47,871 bases of DNA from an uncultured Verrucomicrobiota bacterium (GCA_903825435.1 CAIKAP010000186.1:1-47871); one strand, 5' to 3'. Shown: positions 17,484 to 27,483, numbered from the stretch's first letter. The notes: a model not told the origin generated them from the letters alone. Numbers and translations: made by a program.

Positions 17484-18485
17484 TCAAGCAGCGCGCAGGC
17501 CGATGGATGGCGCAACGTCGAGGCTCCAGTCGCTGCGGGCGCCGCGTTGGAGTTTGTGGTACGCGAGCGAGGCGATCATGGCGGCGTTGTCGGTGCAAAG
17601 CTGGGCGCTGGCGAGGAACAGGCGGAGGTTGCGCCGCGGACACTCGGCGGCGAGCCGTTCGCGAAACCGGCTGTTGATGGAGACGCCGCCGGAGGCACTG
17701 ATGGCGCGGACACCGGTGTGGCAGGCGGCGCGCAGCGTCTTGCCGACGAGAACGTCCACGACGGCCTCCTGGAAACTCGCGCAGACGTCGGCAACGACGG
17801 CGTTGGGATTCTTCTTTAGGTAGTAGAGGACGGAGGTCTTGAGGCCGCTGAAGCTGAAGTTGAAACCGGGATCGTCGAGCATCGAACGCGGGAACGCGAT
17901 GGCGGCGCGGTTGCCCTGCTTGGCGAGCCGGTCCACCTCGGGGCCGCCGGGATAGCGGAGGCCGAGAAGCTTGGCGACTTTGTCAAACGCCTCCCCTGCT
18001 GCGTCGTCAACAGTCTGGCCTAGAATCTCGTGTCGGCCAATGTTGGTGACGTGGGCGAGGATGGTGTGGCCGCCGGAAACAATGAGCGAGACCATCGGCA
18101 ACGCGTCGAAGTTGTGTTCAGAAAGCAACGGCGAGTACAGATGCGCTTCGAGGTGGTTGATGCCGAGAAACGGCTTGTTCAACGTGAACGCAACGCCCTT
18201 GGCGGCGTTGAGTCCGATGAGAAGCGACGAAGCGAGACCGGGACCGTAAGTGGCAGCGACGCCGTCAATTTGTTCCGTTTTTGTTCCAGCTGCGTCGAGT
18301 GCCTGCTGGATAACGGACTGGATGAGTTCGAGGTGGTGTCGCGAGGCGAGCTCCGGCACGACGCCACCGTAGGGACGGTGGAGGTCAATCTGACTACTGA
18401 CGACGTTGGAGAGAATCTCCGTGCCGTCGCGGACGACGGCCGCGGAGGTCTCGTCGCACGATGTCTCGACGCCAAGGATGTTCAC
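17484..18485 (-). CDS. tsaD: tRNA t6A synthesis protein TsaD (Kae1/Gcp)
   Basis: TsaD (333 residues) transfers threonylcarbamoyl from TC-AMP to A37 of ANN-decoding tRNAs, working with TsaB and TsaE. It shows the ASKHA fold start ILGVETSCDETSAAVV, the metal-binding NHLEAHLYSP (HxxxH) and the SGGHTIL nucleotide-binding motif, with a later FDKVAKLLGLRYPGGP. It starts 5 nt after ctpA ends. Length and motifs are normal. Confidence 0.96.
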   Translation of the reverse strand: MNILGVETSCDETSAAVVRDGTEILSNVVSSQIDLHRPYGGVVPELASRHHLELIQSVIQQALDAAGTKTEQIDGVAATYGPGLASSLLIGLNAAKGVAFTLNKPFLGINHLEAHLYSPLLSEHNFDALPMVSLIVSGGHTILAHVTNIGRHEILGQTVDDAAGEAFDKVAKLLGLRYPGGPEVDRLAKQGNRAAIAFPRSMLDDPGFNFSFSGLKTSVLYYLKKNPNAVVADVCASFQEAVVDVLVGKTLRAACHTGVRAISASGGVSINSRFRERLAAECPRRNLRLFLASAQLCTDNAAMIASLAYHKLQRGARSDWSLDVAPSIGLRAA

Positions 18486-18490
18486 GGGCG

Positions 18491-19771
18491 TCAGTGTTTG
18501 GCTTGTTTAACTTGATGGGCGAAGAGTTTGACGCCTTTGAGAACGTCAACCGCACGGTCGAGCTGGACATCAGCGATCTTCTCGACCTTGGTGTCCGGGT
18601 CTTCGGGTAGACCGGCGCGGGCGCGTTGCGCCATCAGAGTCGCTTCGTCTTCGGCGCTGATGGGAACGATGATGTCAGGCGTGACACCGTGTTCGTGGAT
18701 GACCTTGTGGCTCGGCGTGTAGTACTTCGCCGTGGTCAGGCGCATTGCGGAGCCGTCGGGCAACGGCAACACGCTCTGGACGGACCCTTTGCCGAAGGTG
18801 GTTTCGCCAACGAGAACGGCGCGCTTCAAGTCCTGCAATGCCCCGGCAACGATTTCGCTGCCGCTGGCGCTGCCGTTGTTGGTGAGGAGGACGACGGGGT
18901 AGTTGCGTTTCTTGCCGCGGTCGGCGCGATAGACAATCTTGTTGGCGAGGTCGCGGCCTTCGGTCGAGACGATGAGTTCGCCGCCGGCGATGAATTTGCT
19001 GGCGACTTTGCGGGCGGATTCGAGAAGACCGCCGGGGTTGTTGCGGAGATCGAGGATGAGCGCGTCCATCCCCTGCCCTTCGAGTTTGACGAGGGCTTTC
19101 TCGAATTCCTCGGCGGTCGGTTCGTTGAACTGGGTGATGCGGACGTAGCCGATGCCGTCCTGAAGAATCTTGGCGTCCCTGACGCTGTCAACAGGGATGA
19201 TGGCGCGTTCGACGGTATAGTCCTTGATGCGGTCGCCGGGGTTCTTGGCTTTGGCGCGGAAAACGGTGAAGGTGACCTTGGTACCGGGATCGCCGCGGAG
19301 TTGGCGGACGACATCAGGCAAGCCCATCTTGTCGGTGGGTTTGCCTTCGATCTTGATGATGCGATCGGCTGGCAGGATGCCAGCGCGGGCGGATGGGGTA
19401 TTTTCGATCGGGGTAACGACGGTGATGAAGCCCTCCTTGGACATGGAGATTTGGATGCCGATTCCGCCGAACTTGCCTTCGGTGTCTTCCTTCATGTCCT
19501 TGTAGCCTTCAGGCTCCATGAACTGGCTGTGCGGGTCGAGCGAGCTTAGCATGCCGCGGAGCGCGCCGTAGGTCAGATCCTTGTAGCCAACTTTGTCTTT
19601 GTCCACGTAATCCTTGCGGATGGTCTCGAGGACCTTCGTGAACAGCTCCAGTTGCGGGTACGGGTTTTCCTTGTCGGCCTTGGTCGCCGTTTGCGAGTAG
19701 ATGCGGGCGGCAATCGCAAGATTGATCCCCAGCAGTCCGACTACCACCAATACTGTGATTCTCTTGACCAT
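18491..19771 (-). CDS. S41-family carboxy-terminal processing protease
   Basis: This 426-residue CtpA/Prc-like serine protease has an N-terminal signal anchor (TVLVVVGLLGINLAIAA), a PDZ domain (residues ~95-175, GGIGIQISMSKEGFITVV), and the S41 catalytic core with the Ser in NNGSASGSEIVAG and the Lys in TTFGKGSVQSVLPL. It would act in the periplasm on unfolded or tagged proteins. A strong AGGAGACTGAC precedes the ATG. It lies 9 nt after the phosphohexomutase gene. Confidence 0.94.
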   Translation of the reverse strand: MVKRITVLVVVGLLGINLAIAARIYSQTATKADKENPYPQLELFTKVLETIRKDYVDKDKVGYKDLTYGALRGMLSSLDPHSQFMEPEGYKDMKEDTEGKFGGIGIQISMSKEGFITVVTPIENTPSARAGILPADRIIKIEGKPTDKMGLPDVVRQLRGDPGTKVTFTVFRAKAKNPGDRIKDYTVERAIIPVDSVRDAKILQDGIGYVRITQFNEPTAEEFEKALVKLEGQGMDALILDLRNNPGGLLESARKVASKFIAGGELIVSTEGRDLANKIVYRADRGKKRNYPVVLLTNNGSASGSEIVAGALQDLKRAVLVGETTFGKGSVQSVLPLPDGSAMRLTTAKYYTPSHKVIHEHGVTPDIIVPISAEDEATLMAQRARAGLPEDPDTKVEKIADVQLDRAVDVLKGVKLFAHQVKQAKH

Positions 19772-19780
19772 GTCAGTCTC

Positions 19781-21181
19781 CTACTTCACCAGATCCAATG
19801 CCGCCTGGCGATACGCGGCCAACTGTTTCTTCGTTTTGCCTTCCAGGTAACAGCGGAAAACTGGTTCCGTCCCGGACGCCCGAAACATGACCCAACTTCC
19901 GTCTTCAAGCAAGAACTTGTAACCGTCAATCGTTACGGTACCTTTGACCTTGCGGCCGCCTAAATCGTTCAGGCCCGCCGCGAACTTCTGGAGCAGTTCG
20001 TCCTTGCGCTGCGGCGTGACGCGCAGGTTGATGCGGTCGCTGAGGATCGGCCCCGTCTGCGCCATGATTTCCTTGAGGATTTGTTTCAACGGTTTGCCTT
20101 CGTAGGCGACCAGCTCGCACATCAACAGGCACGCGAGGATGCCGTCCTTCTCCGGCACGTGACCCTTGACGCTGAGGCCGCCACTTTCCTCGCCACCCAC
20201 GATGACCGGCTCGCTCTCCATCACCGCGCCGATGTACTTGAACCCCACGGGCGTCTCGCGCAACGGCACATCGTACAATTTCGCCACGGCATCCACGAGA
20301 TGGCTCGTCGCCACCGTCCGTACCACCGCACCAGTCCACTTCCGATTCTTCACGAGGTGATACAACGCCAGCACGAGAATGTCGTTTGCGCTGATGAACG
20401 ACCCGTCGCTGTCCACGACCGCGAACCGGTCGGCGTCGGGATCGAGGCCGAGGCCGAGCGCGGCCTTCGACTTCTTCAGGCGAGCCAGCAATTCGCCCAT
20501 GTTCTCCTTGATCGGCTCCGGATGGCCGTTGCCGAACAGCGGGTTCAACTCGCCGTGCAACGCGTCCACCTTCCATCCGCTCTTCAACAACAGCGTGTCG
20601 AGATAGCCGCGTCCCGTACCAAACATCAAATCCGTCACCGCCTTCTTCGGCTTCCGTTTCAGCGCCTTGAAATCAATCAGCTTCCGCAACTGTGTGACGT
20701 ACTCCGGCATCGGATTGAAGATCCGCACCTCGCCGCGCGCCGCCGACAACGACGTGCCGTCAAGCGCCTCGGCTTTCGCTTCGATGCCTTTCGCCACTTC
20801 GGACGAACAAGGCGCGCCGTTAGCGCCGTTAAACTTCAGGCCGTTGTACTCCGGCGGGTTGTGGCTCGCGGTGATGTTGATGCCGCCCGACGCCTTGTGC
20901 AGGCGCAAACAATGCGAGATCGCCGGCGTCGGCGCGTCGCGGTCGGTCAACCACGCCTCGAACCCGTAGCCCGCGACGATCTGCGCGCAACGCGTGGCGA
21001 ACTCGCGCGACAAAAACCGCGTGTCGTATCCGACGATGAGCCGTCGCTCGGCGCCGGCGGCCGGGTTTTCGTTCAGGTACTGCGCGATGGAGTGTGCTGC
21101 CAACTCGACGTTGGCGAAAGTGAAGGTGTCACTAATGATGCCGCGCCAGCCGGAGGTGCCAAACTTGATGGCCGATTTCAT
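19781..21181 (-). CDS. Phosphoglucomutase/phosphomannomutase family protein
   Basis: This 466-residue alpha-D-phosphohexomutase interconverts hexose 1- and 6-phosphates. It shows the N-terminal KFGTSGWRGIISD sugar loop, the phosphoserine loop GINITASHNPPEYNGLKFN, the Mg loop LGLDPDADRFAVVD, and the C-terminal phosphate loop FRASGTEPVFRCYLEG. Glucose versus mannose preference cannot be read with certainty (the sugar loop is GGEESGGLSVKGH). Its ATG overlaps the uppP stop, so the two are coupled. Confidence 0.93.
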   Translation of the reverse strand: MKSAIKFGTSGWRGIISDTFTFANVELAAHSIAQYLNENPAAGAERRLIVGYDTRFLSREFATRCAQIVAGYGFEAWLTDRDAPTPAISHCLRLHKASGGINITASHNPPEYNGLKFNGANGAPCSSEVAKGIEAKAEALDGTSLSAARGEVRIFNPMPEYVTQLRKLIDFKALKRKPKKAVTDLMFGTGRGYLDTLLLKSGWKVDALHGELNPLFGNGHPEPIKENMGELLARLKKSKAALGLGLDPDADRFAVVDSDGSFISANDILVLALYHLVKNRKWTGAVVRTVATSHLVDAVAKLYDVPLRETPVGFKYIGAVMESEPVIVGGEESGGLSVKGHVPEKDGILACLLMCELVAYEGKPLKQILKEIMAQTGPILSDRINLRVTPQRKDELLQKFAAGLNDLGGRKVKGTVTIDGYKFLLEDGSWVMFRASGTEPVFRCYLEGKTKKQLAAYRQAALDLVK

Positions 21182-21978
21182 AGTGGCGAGAGTTTACCAG
21201 CAGCCAGTGCTGCGAGCAAGAGAGCACCGAGCACGAGCCGGTAGATGATGAACACCCACGTCGTGTGCCGGCGCAGGTAACCGAGCAGGAACGCGATGGA
21301 GGCATAACCGACAACGAACGACACGACCGTAGCCACGATGACATTCGTCCAGTCCACCGCCCCGGCATGACGGAGTTCTTTCAACTCGAACATGCCCGCC
21401 GCGAACACCGCGGGCAGCGACAACAGGAACGAAAACCGGGCCGCCGTGTCGCGTTTCATGCCGAGGAACAGCCCACCGGTGATGGTGCAGCCGGAGCGCG
21501 ACGAGCCGGGGATGAGCGCGATGGCTTGGAAACAGCCGACAACGATGGCGTCGAGCCAGCTGAGTTCGTTCATCTCGCGAAGTTTCTGCCGGCGGCGCTC
21601 GAACCACTCGGCCAGCGCAAGTACCAGCGCCAACCCGATGATAGCAGCAGCGATGACATAGAGTGAACGCCAGTTGTGCTCGATGTATTTCTTGCAGGAC
21701 AGGCCGAGCACGACGACCGGAACAGTTCCGGCGCAAATCATCCAGCCGAGTTTACTTTTACCGGTGAACGCGTCGCGGATGATGTTGACGATGTCGCGCG
21801 CGAAATAAATGAAGACGGAGGCGAGTGTGCCGAGTTGGATGACGGCGGTGAATGCCGCACCGGGATCACCCCAGCCAAGCCACGCGGGAATGATGCGCAG
21901 GTGCGCCGTGCTGCTGATCGGGAGAAATTCACTGAGTCCCTGGACGATTCCCAGGACAATGGCCTGCCATAGGGTCAT
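21178..21978 (-). CDS. uppP: Undecaprenyl-diphosphatase (BacA type)
   Basis: UppP (266 residues) dephosphorylates C55-PP to recycle the lipid carrier for peptidoglycan and glycan export. Family motifs are GIVQGLSEFLPISSTAHL (E/Q-rich catalytic segment) and ALIPGSSRSGCTITGGL (PGxSRS phosphate-binding loop), with about eight membrane helices. The start overlaps the TPR gene stop as ATGA and its stop overlaps the mutase start. Confidence 0.96.
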   Translation of the reverse strand: MTLWQAIVLGIVQGLSEFLPISSTAHLRIIPAWLGWGDPGAAFTAVIQLGTLASVFIYFARDIVNIIRDAFTGKSKLGWMICAGTVPVVVLGLSCKKYIEHNWRSLYVIAAAIIGLALVLALAEWFERRRQKLREMNELSWLDAIVVGCFQAIALIPGSSRSGCTITGGLFLGMKRDTAARFSFLLSLPAVFAAGMFELKELRHAGAVDWTNVIVATVVSFVVGYASIAFLLGYLRRHTTWVFIIYRLVLGALLLAALAAGKLSPL

Positions 21979-22805
21979 TCTTTGTGGGCCTTGTTGATCT
22001 CTGCGATCCGATTCTTGGCGTCGGCGACGTACCGTGAATCGGGCGTTTCCTTCAAAAGGTCTTCGTATTCTTCCCTGGCCCGTTTCCAGTTACCGGTCTG
22101 TTCGAGCACCTTACCGGCCTTGAACCTGGCCTCGGCCTCGCGCGCGTCGTCGTAATCGTACAACGTCACGACCTTTAGGTAGCAATCGAGCGCTTCGTAG
22201 GGTTTCTCCTTCGCCAACAGGCAATCGCCCATCAACACCAGCGCCTCCGCCATAGTCGTCTCCTGGTCAGGCGGCAGGAAGTCCTTCTTCAATTGCGGGT
22301 CGAGGTAGCCCTTGATGACTTTGATGACCTCGTCATACTTCTTCAGCGAAAACAGCACACGGGCATTCTTCACGTCCACCGCCTGCACCTGCGGCGAATT
22401 CGGATACAGTTGCTTCAACTTGTCAAACGTCATCGACGCCGATGCCGTGTCCTTCATATCCAGGTACGCATCGCCCAGACGCAGAATCGCGTCGATCACC
22501 CAAGGTGCCGGCAGGCCTGCCATGCGGTCCACCAACGGTTTCAACGACTCCACCGTCTCCTGCGGTTTACCCGCCTTCAATGCCGCCAGTCCGCTCTCGT
22601 ACGCCGCAGGCCGTTCGACCTCGACGCGGACGATGTCGCGGCTCAGCACGCCAAACTCGCCTTGATCGAGCTTAATGAAAACGGAACCGCCCTCCACGTG
22701 GGTCACCTGCCCCGTGTAGATGGCCGTGCGCGTCTGCAAGACGTCCGCCCGCGCCGCGACACACACAACCACCAGACCCACAACCAGCATTTTATTCATC
22801 ATCAT
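21975..22805 (-). CDS. Exported TPR-repeat protein
   Basis: This 276-residue protein has an N-terminal signal peptide (MNKMLVVGLVVVCVAARADV), a short beta region, then tandem tetratricopeptide-like helices (AILRLGDAYLDMKDTASASMTF, AEALVLMGDCLLAKEKPYEA, AEARFKAGKVLEQTGNWKRA). It resembles YbgF/BamD-style TPR scaffolds, so a periplasmic protein-assembly role is possible. I use the first of three ATGs at 22805, after CGGAGAAGAG. It heads the uppP operon and is divergent from another TPR gene. Confidence 0.82.
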   Translation of the reverse strand: MMMNKMLVVGLVVVCVAARADVLQTRTAIYTGQVTHVEGGSVFIKLDQGEFGVLSRDIVRVEVERPAAYESGLAALKAGKPQETVESLKPLVDRMAGLPAPWVIDAILRLGDAYLDMKDTASASMTFDKLKQLYPNSPQVQAVDVKNARVLFSLKKYDEVIKVIKGYLDPQLKKDFLPPDQETTMAEALVLMGDCLLAKEKPYEALDCYLKVVTLYDYDDAREAEARFKAGKVLEQTGNWKRAREEYEDLLKETPDSRYVADAKNRIAEINKAHKE

Positions 22806-22868
22806 GACTCTTCTCCGATATGCGCAAAATAGACGGAGACATCCGCCAACGCCAGCGAAAAACACCAC

Positions 22869-22896
22869 TTGCCGCCGCCCTTAGACGTGCTATAAA
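22869..22896 (+). promoter_or_regulatory. Candidate leaderless promoter for TPR gene
   Basis: TTGCCG and TATAAA are 16 nt apart, and the -10 ends only 6 nt before the ATG at 22903. Transcription would start at or next to the start codon. No Shine-Dalgarno is seen. Confidence 0.5.
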
Positions 22897-22902
22897 CCTC
22901 CC

Positions 22903-24303
22903 ATGCCTGAGAAGACCCTCGACAACATCAACCGCATGGCGCGCGAGCAGTACCAGAAGGCGCTCAGCGCCATGGAACGCAACAACTACGACTACGCCAT
23001 TGAGATGCTCCAGCAGTGCCTTGCGCTCGAACCCAGTTTCCTCCAAGGTCGCAAACATCTTCGCGCCATCCAGATGAAACGAGCCGAGACTCACGGTGCA
23101 TTCCGCCGTGCCATGTCCGGGGCGAAGCTCCAGCCCTTGATGATGAAAGCTCGTGCCATCCTTGCCAAAAACCCAACCGAAGCCATGGTCCTGTCCGAAC
23201 AAGCACTCAGCGAAGACCCAAAGAACTCACAAGCCCTCCAACTCCTTGCCGAAGCCGCCGAGACCGCCAACCTCCCCGAAATCACCGCCCAGACCCTTGA
23301 ACACCTCACCAAACTCAACCCCCGCGACATCAAATCCGCCCACTGGCTAGCCCGCTGTTACTCCGCCCTCTCCCGCCACGACCTCGCCCGCGACCTTTAC
23401 GACCGCATCCTCCAGAGCCACCCCAACGATTACGACGCACAGAAAGGCATCAAAGACGCCACCGCTCACGGCGCCATGCAAACCGGCGGCTGGGACGATG
23501 CCAAGTCCTACCGCGACATCATCAAAGACAAAGACGAAGCCGTCTCCCTCGAACAACAGTCCCGCGTCGTCCGCGCCGAGGACATGATCGCCAACCTCAT
23601 CCAGGAAAACCTCACCAAGCTCAATACTGATCCCAACAGCCCCGTCATCCGCCGCGAACTCGGCAAACTCTACGGGCAAAAAGGCGACTACGACCGCTCC
23701 CTCCAATACCTCGAAGCCATCTTCGCCACCGAAGCCGGCGCCGACCCCACCCTCGAAAAAGAAATCACCGAAGTCCGACAGAAGCGTGTCTCCGATAGAC
23801 TCGCCGTCAAGAAGACACAGCTACAGGCCACCCCCGCCGACACCTCCCTTCAGGCCGAAGTCGCCCAACTCGAACGCGAGTTCGACGAGCTTCAACTCCG
23901 CGACGCCATACGCATCGTCGAGAAATATCCTAACGACCTCATGTACCGTTACGACCTCGGCGTCCTCTATATGAAAACCGGCGACGTCCAGAACGCCATC
24001 GAACAATTCCAGCGTTCCATCGGCCAGCCCCAGCGCCGTGTTCCCTCACTGAACTACCTTGGCCAATGCTTCCAGCAACTCGGCCTCCACGACCTCGCCA
24101 TTGACCAATACATCAAGGCCATCGAGGAACTCCCCCTGATGGACGGCGTCAAAAAAGAAATCACCTACAACCTCGGCGCCGCCTACGAAGCCCTCGGCGC
24201 CGCCGACAAAGCCCTCGGCGAATTCAAGAAGATCGCCGCCGTTGACTTCGGCTACCGTGACATCCGCGCCAAGATCACCCGCCGGCCTTCGCCAAAACCC
24301 TAA
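22903..24303 (+). CDS. Cytoplasmic TPR-repeat protein
   Basis: This 466-residue protein has no signal peptide and is built of tetratricopeptide repeats (NNYDYAIEMLQQCLALEPS near the start; MYRYDLGVLYMKTGDVQNAIEQFQRSI and LNYLGQCFQQLGLHDLAIDQYIKAIEELP near the end) with a charged middle region (residues ~190-320). It likely acts as a protein scaffold; no partner is evident. It stands alone on the plus strand and its stop overlaps the convergent ubiX stop by 4 nt. The 3' half is strongly biased to C-ending codons. Confidence 0.85.
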   Translation: MPEKTLDNINRMAREQYQKALSAMERNNYDYAIEMLQQCLALEPSFLQGRKHLRAIQMKRAETHGAFRRAMSGAKLQPLMMKARAILAKNPTEAMVLSEQALSEDPKNSQALQLLAEAAETANLPEITAQTLEHLTKLNPRDIKSAHWLARCYSALSRHDLARDLYDRILQSHPNDYDAQKGIKDATAHGAMQTGGWDDAKSYRDIIKDKDEAVSLEQQSRVVRAEDMIANLIQENLTKLNTDPNSPVIRRELGKLYGQKGDYDRSLQYLEAIFATEAGADPTLEKEITEVRQKRVSDRLAVKKTQLQATPADTSLQAEVAQLEREFDELQLRDAIRIVEKYPNDLMYRYDLGVLYMKTGDVQNAIEQFQRSIGQPQRRVPSLNYLGQCFQQLGLHDLAIDQYIKAIEELPLMDGVKKEITYNLGAAYEALGAADKALGEFKKIAAVDFGYRDIRAKITRRPSPKP

Positions 24304-24842
24304 ACCCAGCGTTTCGCCAGTTTGTGGGCGATGCCCAAGTGGTCGAGGATGCGAGCGACAATCGTGTCCAGCAAGTCGGTGATCGTTGCGGCCCCACCGT
24401 AGAAAGACGGACTGGCTGGAATGATGGTGGCACCGGCTTCGGTGATCGCTATCATATTGCGGAGATGGATCAGGCTGTAAGGCGACTCACGCGGCACGAG
24501 AATCAATTTGCGCCGCTCCTTTAGGAACACATCGGCAGCGCGGGCGATGGTCGTGTCGGAGGTGCCGTTGGCGATGCGTCCGATGGTTCCCATCGAAGCC
24601 GGTATGACGACCATGGCGTCGAACTTCGCCGAGCCGCTCACGAAAGGGACGAACATCGAGCCATGTTCCTCGTACACGGTCACTCCTGCCGGTATCTTTA
24701 GGCCACCGGGAAGTTCGAGGGTTTGGACTTCTTTGGCGTGGTGGGTGGAAATGAAATGGACTTCGTGGCCGGAGAGATTGTCGAGCAACCGCTGCGTATA
24801 CAACGCGCCACTGGCACCGGTAGCTGCAACGACGAGTTTCAC
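24300..24842 (-). CDS. ubiX: Flavin prenyltransferase UbiX
   Basis: UbiX (180 residues) joins dimethylallyl phosphate to FMN, making the prenyl-FMN cofactor of UbiD-type decarboxylases. It shows [16 protein letters not shown] at the N-terminus, [25 protein letters not shown] in the middle and [16 protein letters not shown], all diagnostic. It is translationally coupled to hemL (ATGA overlap). No ubiD partner is in the window. Confidence 0.95.
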   Translation of the reverse strand: MKLVVAATGASGALYTQRLLDNLSGHEVHFISTHHAKEVQTLELPGGLKIPAGVTVYEEHGSMFVPFVSGSAKFDAMVVIPASMGTIGRIANGTSDTTIARAADVFLKERRKLILVPRESPYSLIHLRNMIAITEAGATIIPASPSFYGGAATITDLLDTIVARILDHLGIAHKLAKRWV

Positions 24843-26098
24843 AGCGTCTTCACTGCCTCCCGGGCGGCTCGGAGTGTGGCTTCGATATCGGCTTCGGTGT
24901 GGGCGAGCGACATGAAACCGACTTCAAACTGCGACGGCGCCAAGTACACGCCGTTTTCCATCATCGCATGGAAATACCGGCCATACTTCTTCGTGTCGCA
25001 AGTCTTCGCCGTCGCGTAATCCACAACCGGCACATCCGTGAAGAACACACAAAACTTTGACCCAACCCGTGCATGATAACCTGGCACGATCTTCTTCAAC
25101 CCGTAGCACAGTGCCGCGCTTCGTTCTTCGAGAGTCTTGTAATGACCGGGTTGGAACAACTCCTCCAGTGTCGCGATCCCTGCCGCCATCGCCAACGGAT
25201 TCCCGGATAACGTCCCCGCCTGATACACAGGTCCGTTCGGCGCTAGTAAATCCATGATATCAGTCCGCCCGCCAAACGCTCCTACCGGTAAGCCGCCTCC
25301 GATGATTTTGCCAAGCGTTGTCAGATCTCCGGTGACGCCGTACAACTCCTGCGCCCCACCTTTCGCCACGCGGAACCCGCACATCACCTCGTCCAAAATC
25401 AAAAGCGCTCCGACATCGCGTGTCACCTGACGGAGCGCTTGGAGAAATGCCAGCTTCAAGGGAATTAGCCCCATATTCCCCGGCACCGGCTCGATGATGG
25501 CGCAGGCAATCTCGCTCCAGTTCACGCGTTTCAAACCGGCAACGTCATTTAGTGTCAACGTCAGCGTGTTCCGCGCGAAGTCTGCCGGCACGCCCGCGCT
25601 GTCCGGCACGTCGAACGTCGCCGCACCGCTACCGGCCTTAACCAACAACGAATCGGCGTGGCCGTGATAACAGCCGTCGAACTTCACAATCTTGTCGCGT
25701 TTCGTGAAGCCACGCGCCAACCGGATCGCCGACATCGTCGCTTCCGTCCCGGAGTTAACGAACCGCACCTTCTGGATGGATGGATACGCTTCGCAAACGA
25801 GTTTTGCCAACCGGATTTCGAGCGGGTTGGGGGTGCCAAAGCTCGTTCCATTACGCGCCGCGTCCAGCACGGCTTGAATGACTTTCGGATGCGCGTGACC
25901 GAGAATCATCGGCCCCCATGAGCCGACGTAATCAATGTATTCGTTCCCGTCCACGTCCCAAAGCCGGGGGCCTGTGGCTCGTTGGGTGAAAAACGGCGTC
26001 CCGCCGACGCCGCGAAACGCCCGCACCGGCGAGTTCACGCCGCCCGGGATAATTTGTTGGGCTTCGCGAAAAAGTTTCTCGGAGTAATCGTGTTTCAT
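24839..26098 (-). CDS. hemL: Glutamate-1-semialdehyde 2,1-aminomutase
   Basis: HemL is the PLP enzyme that makes 5-aminolevulinate from glutamate semialdehyde in the C5 heme pathway. It has [21 protein letters not shown] at the N-terminus, [19 protein letters not shown], the catalytic lysine in [16 protein letters not shown] and the substrate-site [10 protein letters not shown]. The ORF track begins at a GTG (26128) touching the upstream stop. The ATG at 26098 ([10 protein letters not shown]) fits family N-termini better, though no strong Shine-Dalgarno marks either. Length is 419 residues from this ATG. Confidence 0.94.
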   Translation of the reverse strand: MKHDYSEKLFREAQQIIPGGVNSPVRAFRGVGGTPFFTQRATGPRLWDVDGNEYIDYVGSWGPMILGHAHPKVIQAVLDAARNGTSFGTPNPLEIRLAKLVCEAYPSIQKVRFVNSGTEATMSAIRLARGFTKRDKIVKFDGCYHGHADSLLVKAGSGAATFDVPDSAGVPADFARNTLTLTLNDVAGLKRVNWSEIACAIIEPVPGNMGLIPLKLAFLQALRQVTRDVGALLILDEVMCGFRVAKGGAQELYGVTGDLTTLGKIIGGGLPVGAFGGRTDIMDLLAPNGPVYQAGTLSGNPLAMAAGIATLEELFQPGHYKTLEERSAALCYGLKKIVPGYHARVGSKFCVFFTDVPVVDYATAKTCDTKKYGRYFHAMMENGVYLAPSQFEVGFMSLAHTEADIEATLRAAREAVKTL

Positions 26099-26127
26099 GT
26101 TCGTGATGTCTAACTTTAGCAAATTCA

Positions 26128-27093
26128 CTACCGCTTACGAGGCAAATTCAAATCGGCAACTACCATTCGATGATCTGAGTTCTTCGTGCGCTGCACAAAA
26201 ACATGCGCAGCATGCACAGCATCGTTGCCCCAAATCTGATCAATGCGTACAAACGGAAATTCGTTGATCAGCGTATTGCCCCATCCGGTGCCGGCAGCCC
26301 GAAACATGTCGTGCAAGCGTGGTTTCAGTGATTGTAGCAGGGCGTCGTTACCGGCCAGATTGAAATCACCACCCACGATCAGCGGTATATCGCGCGGTAT
26401 GCCAGCCGTCCGCTCGATTAACCAATCAATCAGTTTGCGTTGACGCCGTCGCGCATCTGCTTGAGCGCGCCAGCAGTCGGGTGTCCACAGGTCGGTGCGG
26501 AGGTCGTACGGCCAGAGGCGAAGAGAAATGATGGCGACCTGTGACTCGTTTGTCAGGGTCACGCGTGCTTCCGTGATGTGCATGTTCCATGGACGCGCCA
26601 CCGCAACCGGGGTGACGCGCCCGCGAGCAATGAGTGATGTGTTGCCGGTTACGACAAAACCGTCATCCCGTCCGTAAAGTTGGCGTGCTATTGCGGCGAC
26701 CTCGCGTGTGGTGGGCGATTCTTGAAAAAATGCAATGTCAGGATTCAACGCGATGACTTCGGCGGCAGCCAACTTGTTGCCGCAATCACAATTCAACGAG
26801 ACCACTCTTACCGGCACTCCCGTTGGCACTGATGGATGAGGGTGGCAATGCAGTTCTTCAACAAAGATAGCAACGTAGACCAGCCAAACCAGTCCTGCGA
26901 CCATTGCGAAGCGTTTTGCGGATCGGTGCCAGCTAAGACCAGTCAGCAACAAGGCCGGTGCCAACCAGAGCCAACGCGGCCAGATGAGAAAAGCCGCCCA
27001 CGCATCCGGTTGCCACCAACACACCGCCGATACGAAAAAGCAAAACGCGATTGAAGCGACCGAGGCGCTCCAGACTCGGACAGACGTTTTCAT
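26128..27093 (-). CDS. Membrane-anchored endonuclease/exonuclease/phosphatase family protein
   Basis: The N-terminal ~85 residues carry three hydrophobic segments. A metal-dependent EEP domain follows: [22 protein letters not shown] (catalytic Glu), [14 protein letters not shown] (Asp/Asn), IDQIWGND and the terminal [10 protein letters not shown] (Asp/His). Such proteins hydrolyse phosphodiesters in nucleic acids, sphingomyelin or phosphoinositides. The membrane anchor suggests the domain faces the periplasm. The substrate is unknown. It follows ppnP by 6 nt and touches the hemL region. Confidence 0.88.
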   Translation of the reverse strand: MKTSVRVWSASVASIAFCFFVSAVCWWQPDAWAAFLIWPRWLWLAPALLLTGLSWHRSAKRFAMVAGLVWLVYVAIFVEELHCHPHPSVPTGVPVRVVSLNCDCGNKLAAAEVIALNPDIAFFQESPTTREVAAIARQLYGRDDGFVVTGNTSLIARGRVTPVAVARPWNMHITEARVTLTNESQVAIISLRLWPYDLRTDLWTPDCWRAQADARRRQRKLIDWLIERTAGIPRDIPLIVGGDFNLAGNDALLQSLKPRLHDMFRAAGTGWGNTLINEFPFVRIDQIWGNDAVHAAHVFVQRTKNSDHRMVVADLNLPRKR

Positions 27094-27099
27094 GGCAGG

Positions 27100-27429
27100 C
27101 TAGGGCAGGAATGAGCAGACGTATTCGCAGATGCCGGATTTGACTTCGATGTCGAAACCGGAGTTGGCGGGAACGTCGAAGAGTTGGTTGGCGGCGTAAT
27201 CTTTCCAGTTCGATTGGCTATCGAGTTTGACGCGACAGGTGCCGGCAACGATTTCCATTCGCTCGGCGGCCTTGGTGCCGAAGTGGAAGGAGCCGGGGTA
27301 GATGAGACCGACGGTTTTCTTCGAGCCGTCAGGAAACAGGACGGAGTGGCTGACGACTTTGCCGTCGAAGTAAACGTTGGCTTTGGTGAGAACGGTGACG
27401 TTGGTGAATTGTTGTGGGGTGACTGCCAT
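27100..27429 (-). CDS. ppnP: Pyrimidine/purine nucleoside phosphorylase PpnP-like
   Basis: This 109-residue cupin-fold protein is of the PpnP/YaiE (DUF1255) family, which phosphorolyses nucleosides. It shows the ANVYFDGKVVSHSVLF start, VGLIYPGSFHFGTKAAERMEIVAG, and the FDVPANSGFDIEV cupin strand ending in EYVCSFLP. It is ~15 residues longer at the N-terminus than E. coli PpnP. It is the first gene of a minus-strand run with the EEP protein, hemL and ubiX. Confidence 0.92.
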   Translation of the reverse strand: MAVTPQQFTNVTVLTKANVYFDGKVVSHSVLFPDGSKKTVGLIYPGSFHFGTKAAERMEIVAGTCRVKLDSQSNWKDYAANQLFDVPANSGFDIEVKSGICEYVCSFLP

Positions 27430-27464
27430 GGGAATCAGTTAGCCATAGTGTGGCAGAAACGCAA

Positions 27465-27483
27465 GCGAATCTGTTCGATTCGC
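27465..27483. promoter_or_regulatory. Perfect 7-bp inverted repeat upstream of ppnP
   Basis: gcgaatc-tgttc-gattcgc lies about 36 bp upstream of the ppnP start. It could be a regulator binding site or an mRNA hairpin. No clear -35/-10 pair is seen beside it. Confidence 0.35.

Noticed and set aside
18626-19549. 307-codon plus-strand ORF opposite the S41 protease
   Set aside because: Gly/Asp/Val-rich antisense shadow; the minus frame has all S41 catalytic motifs.
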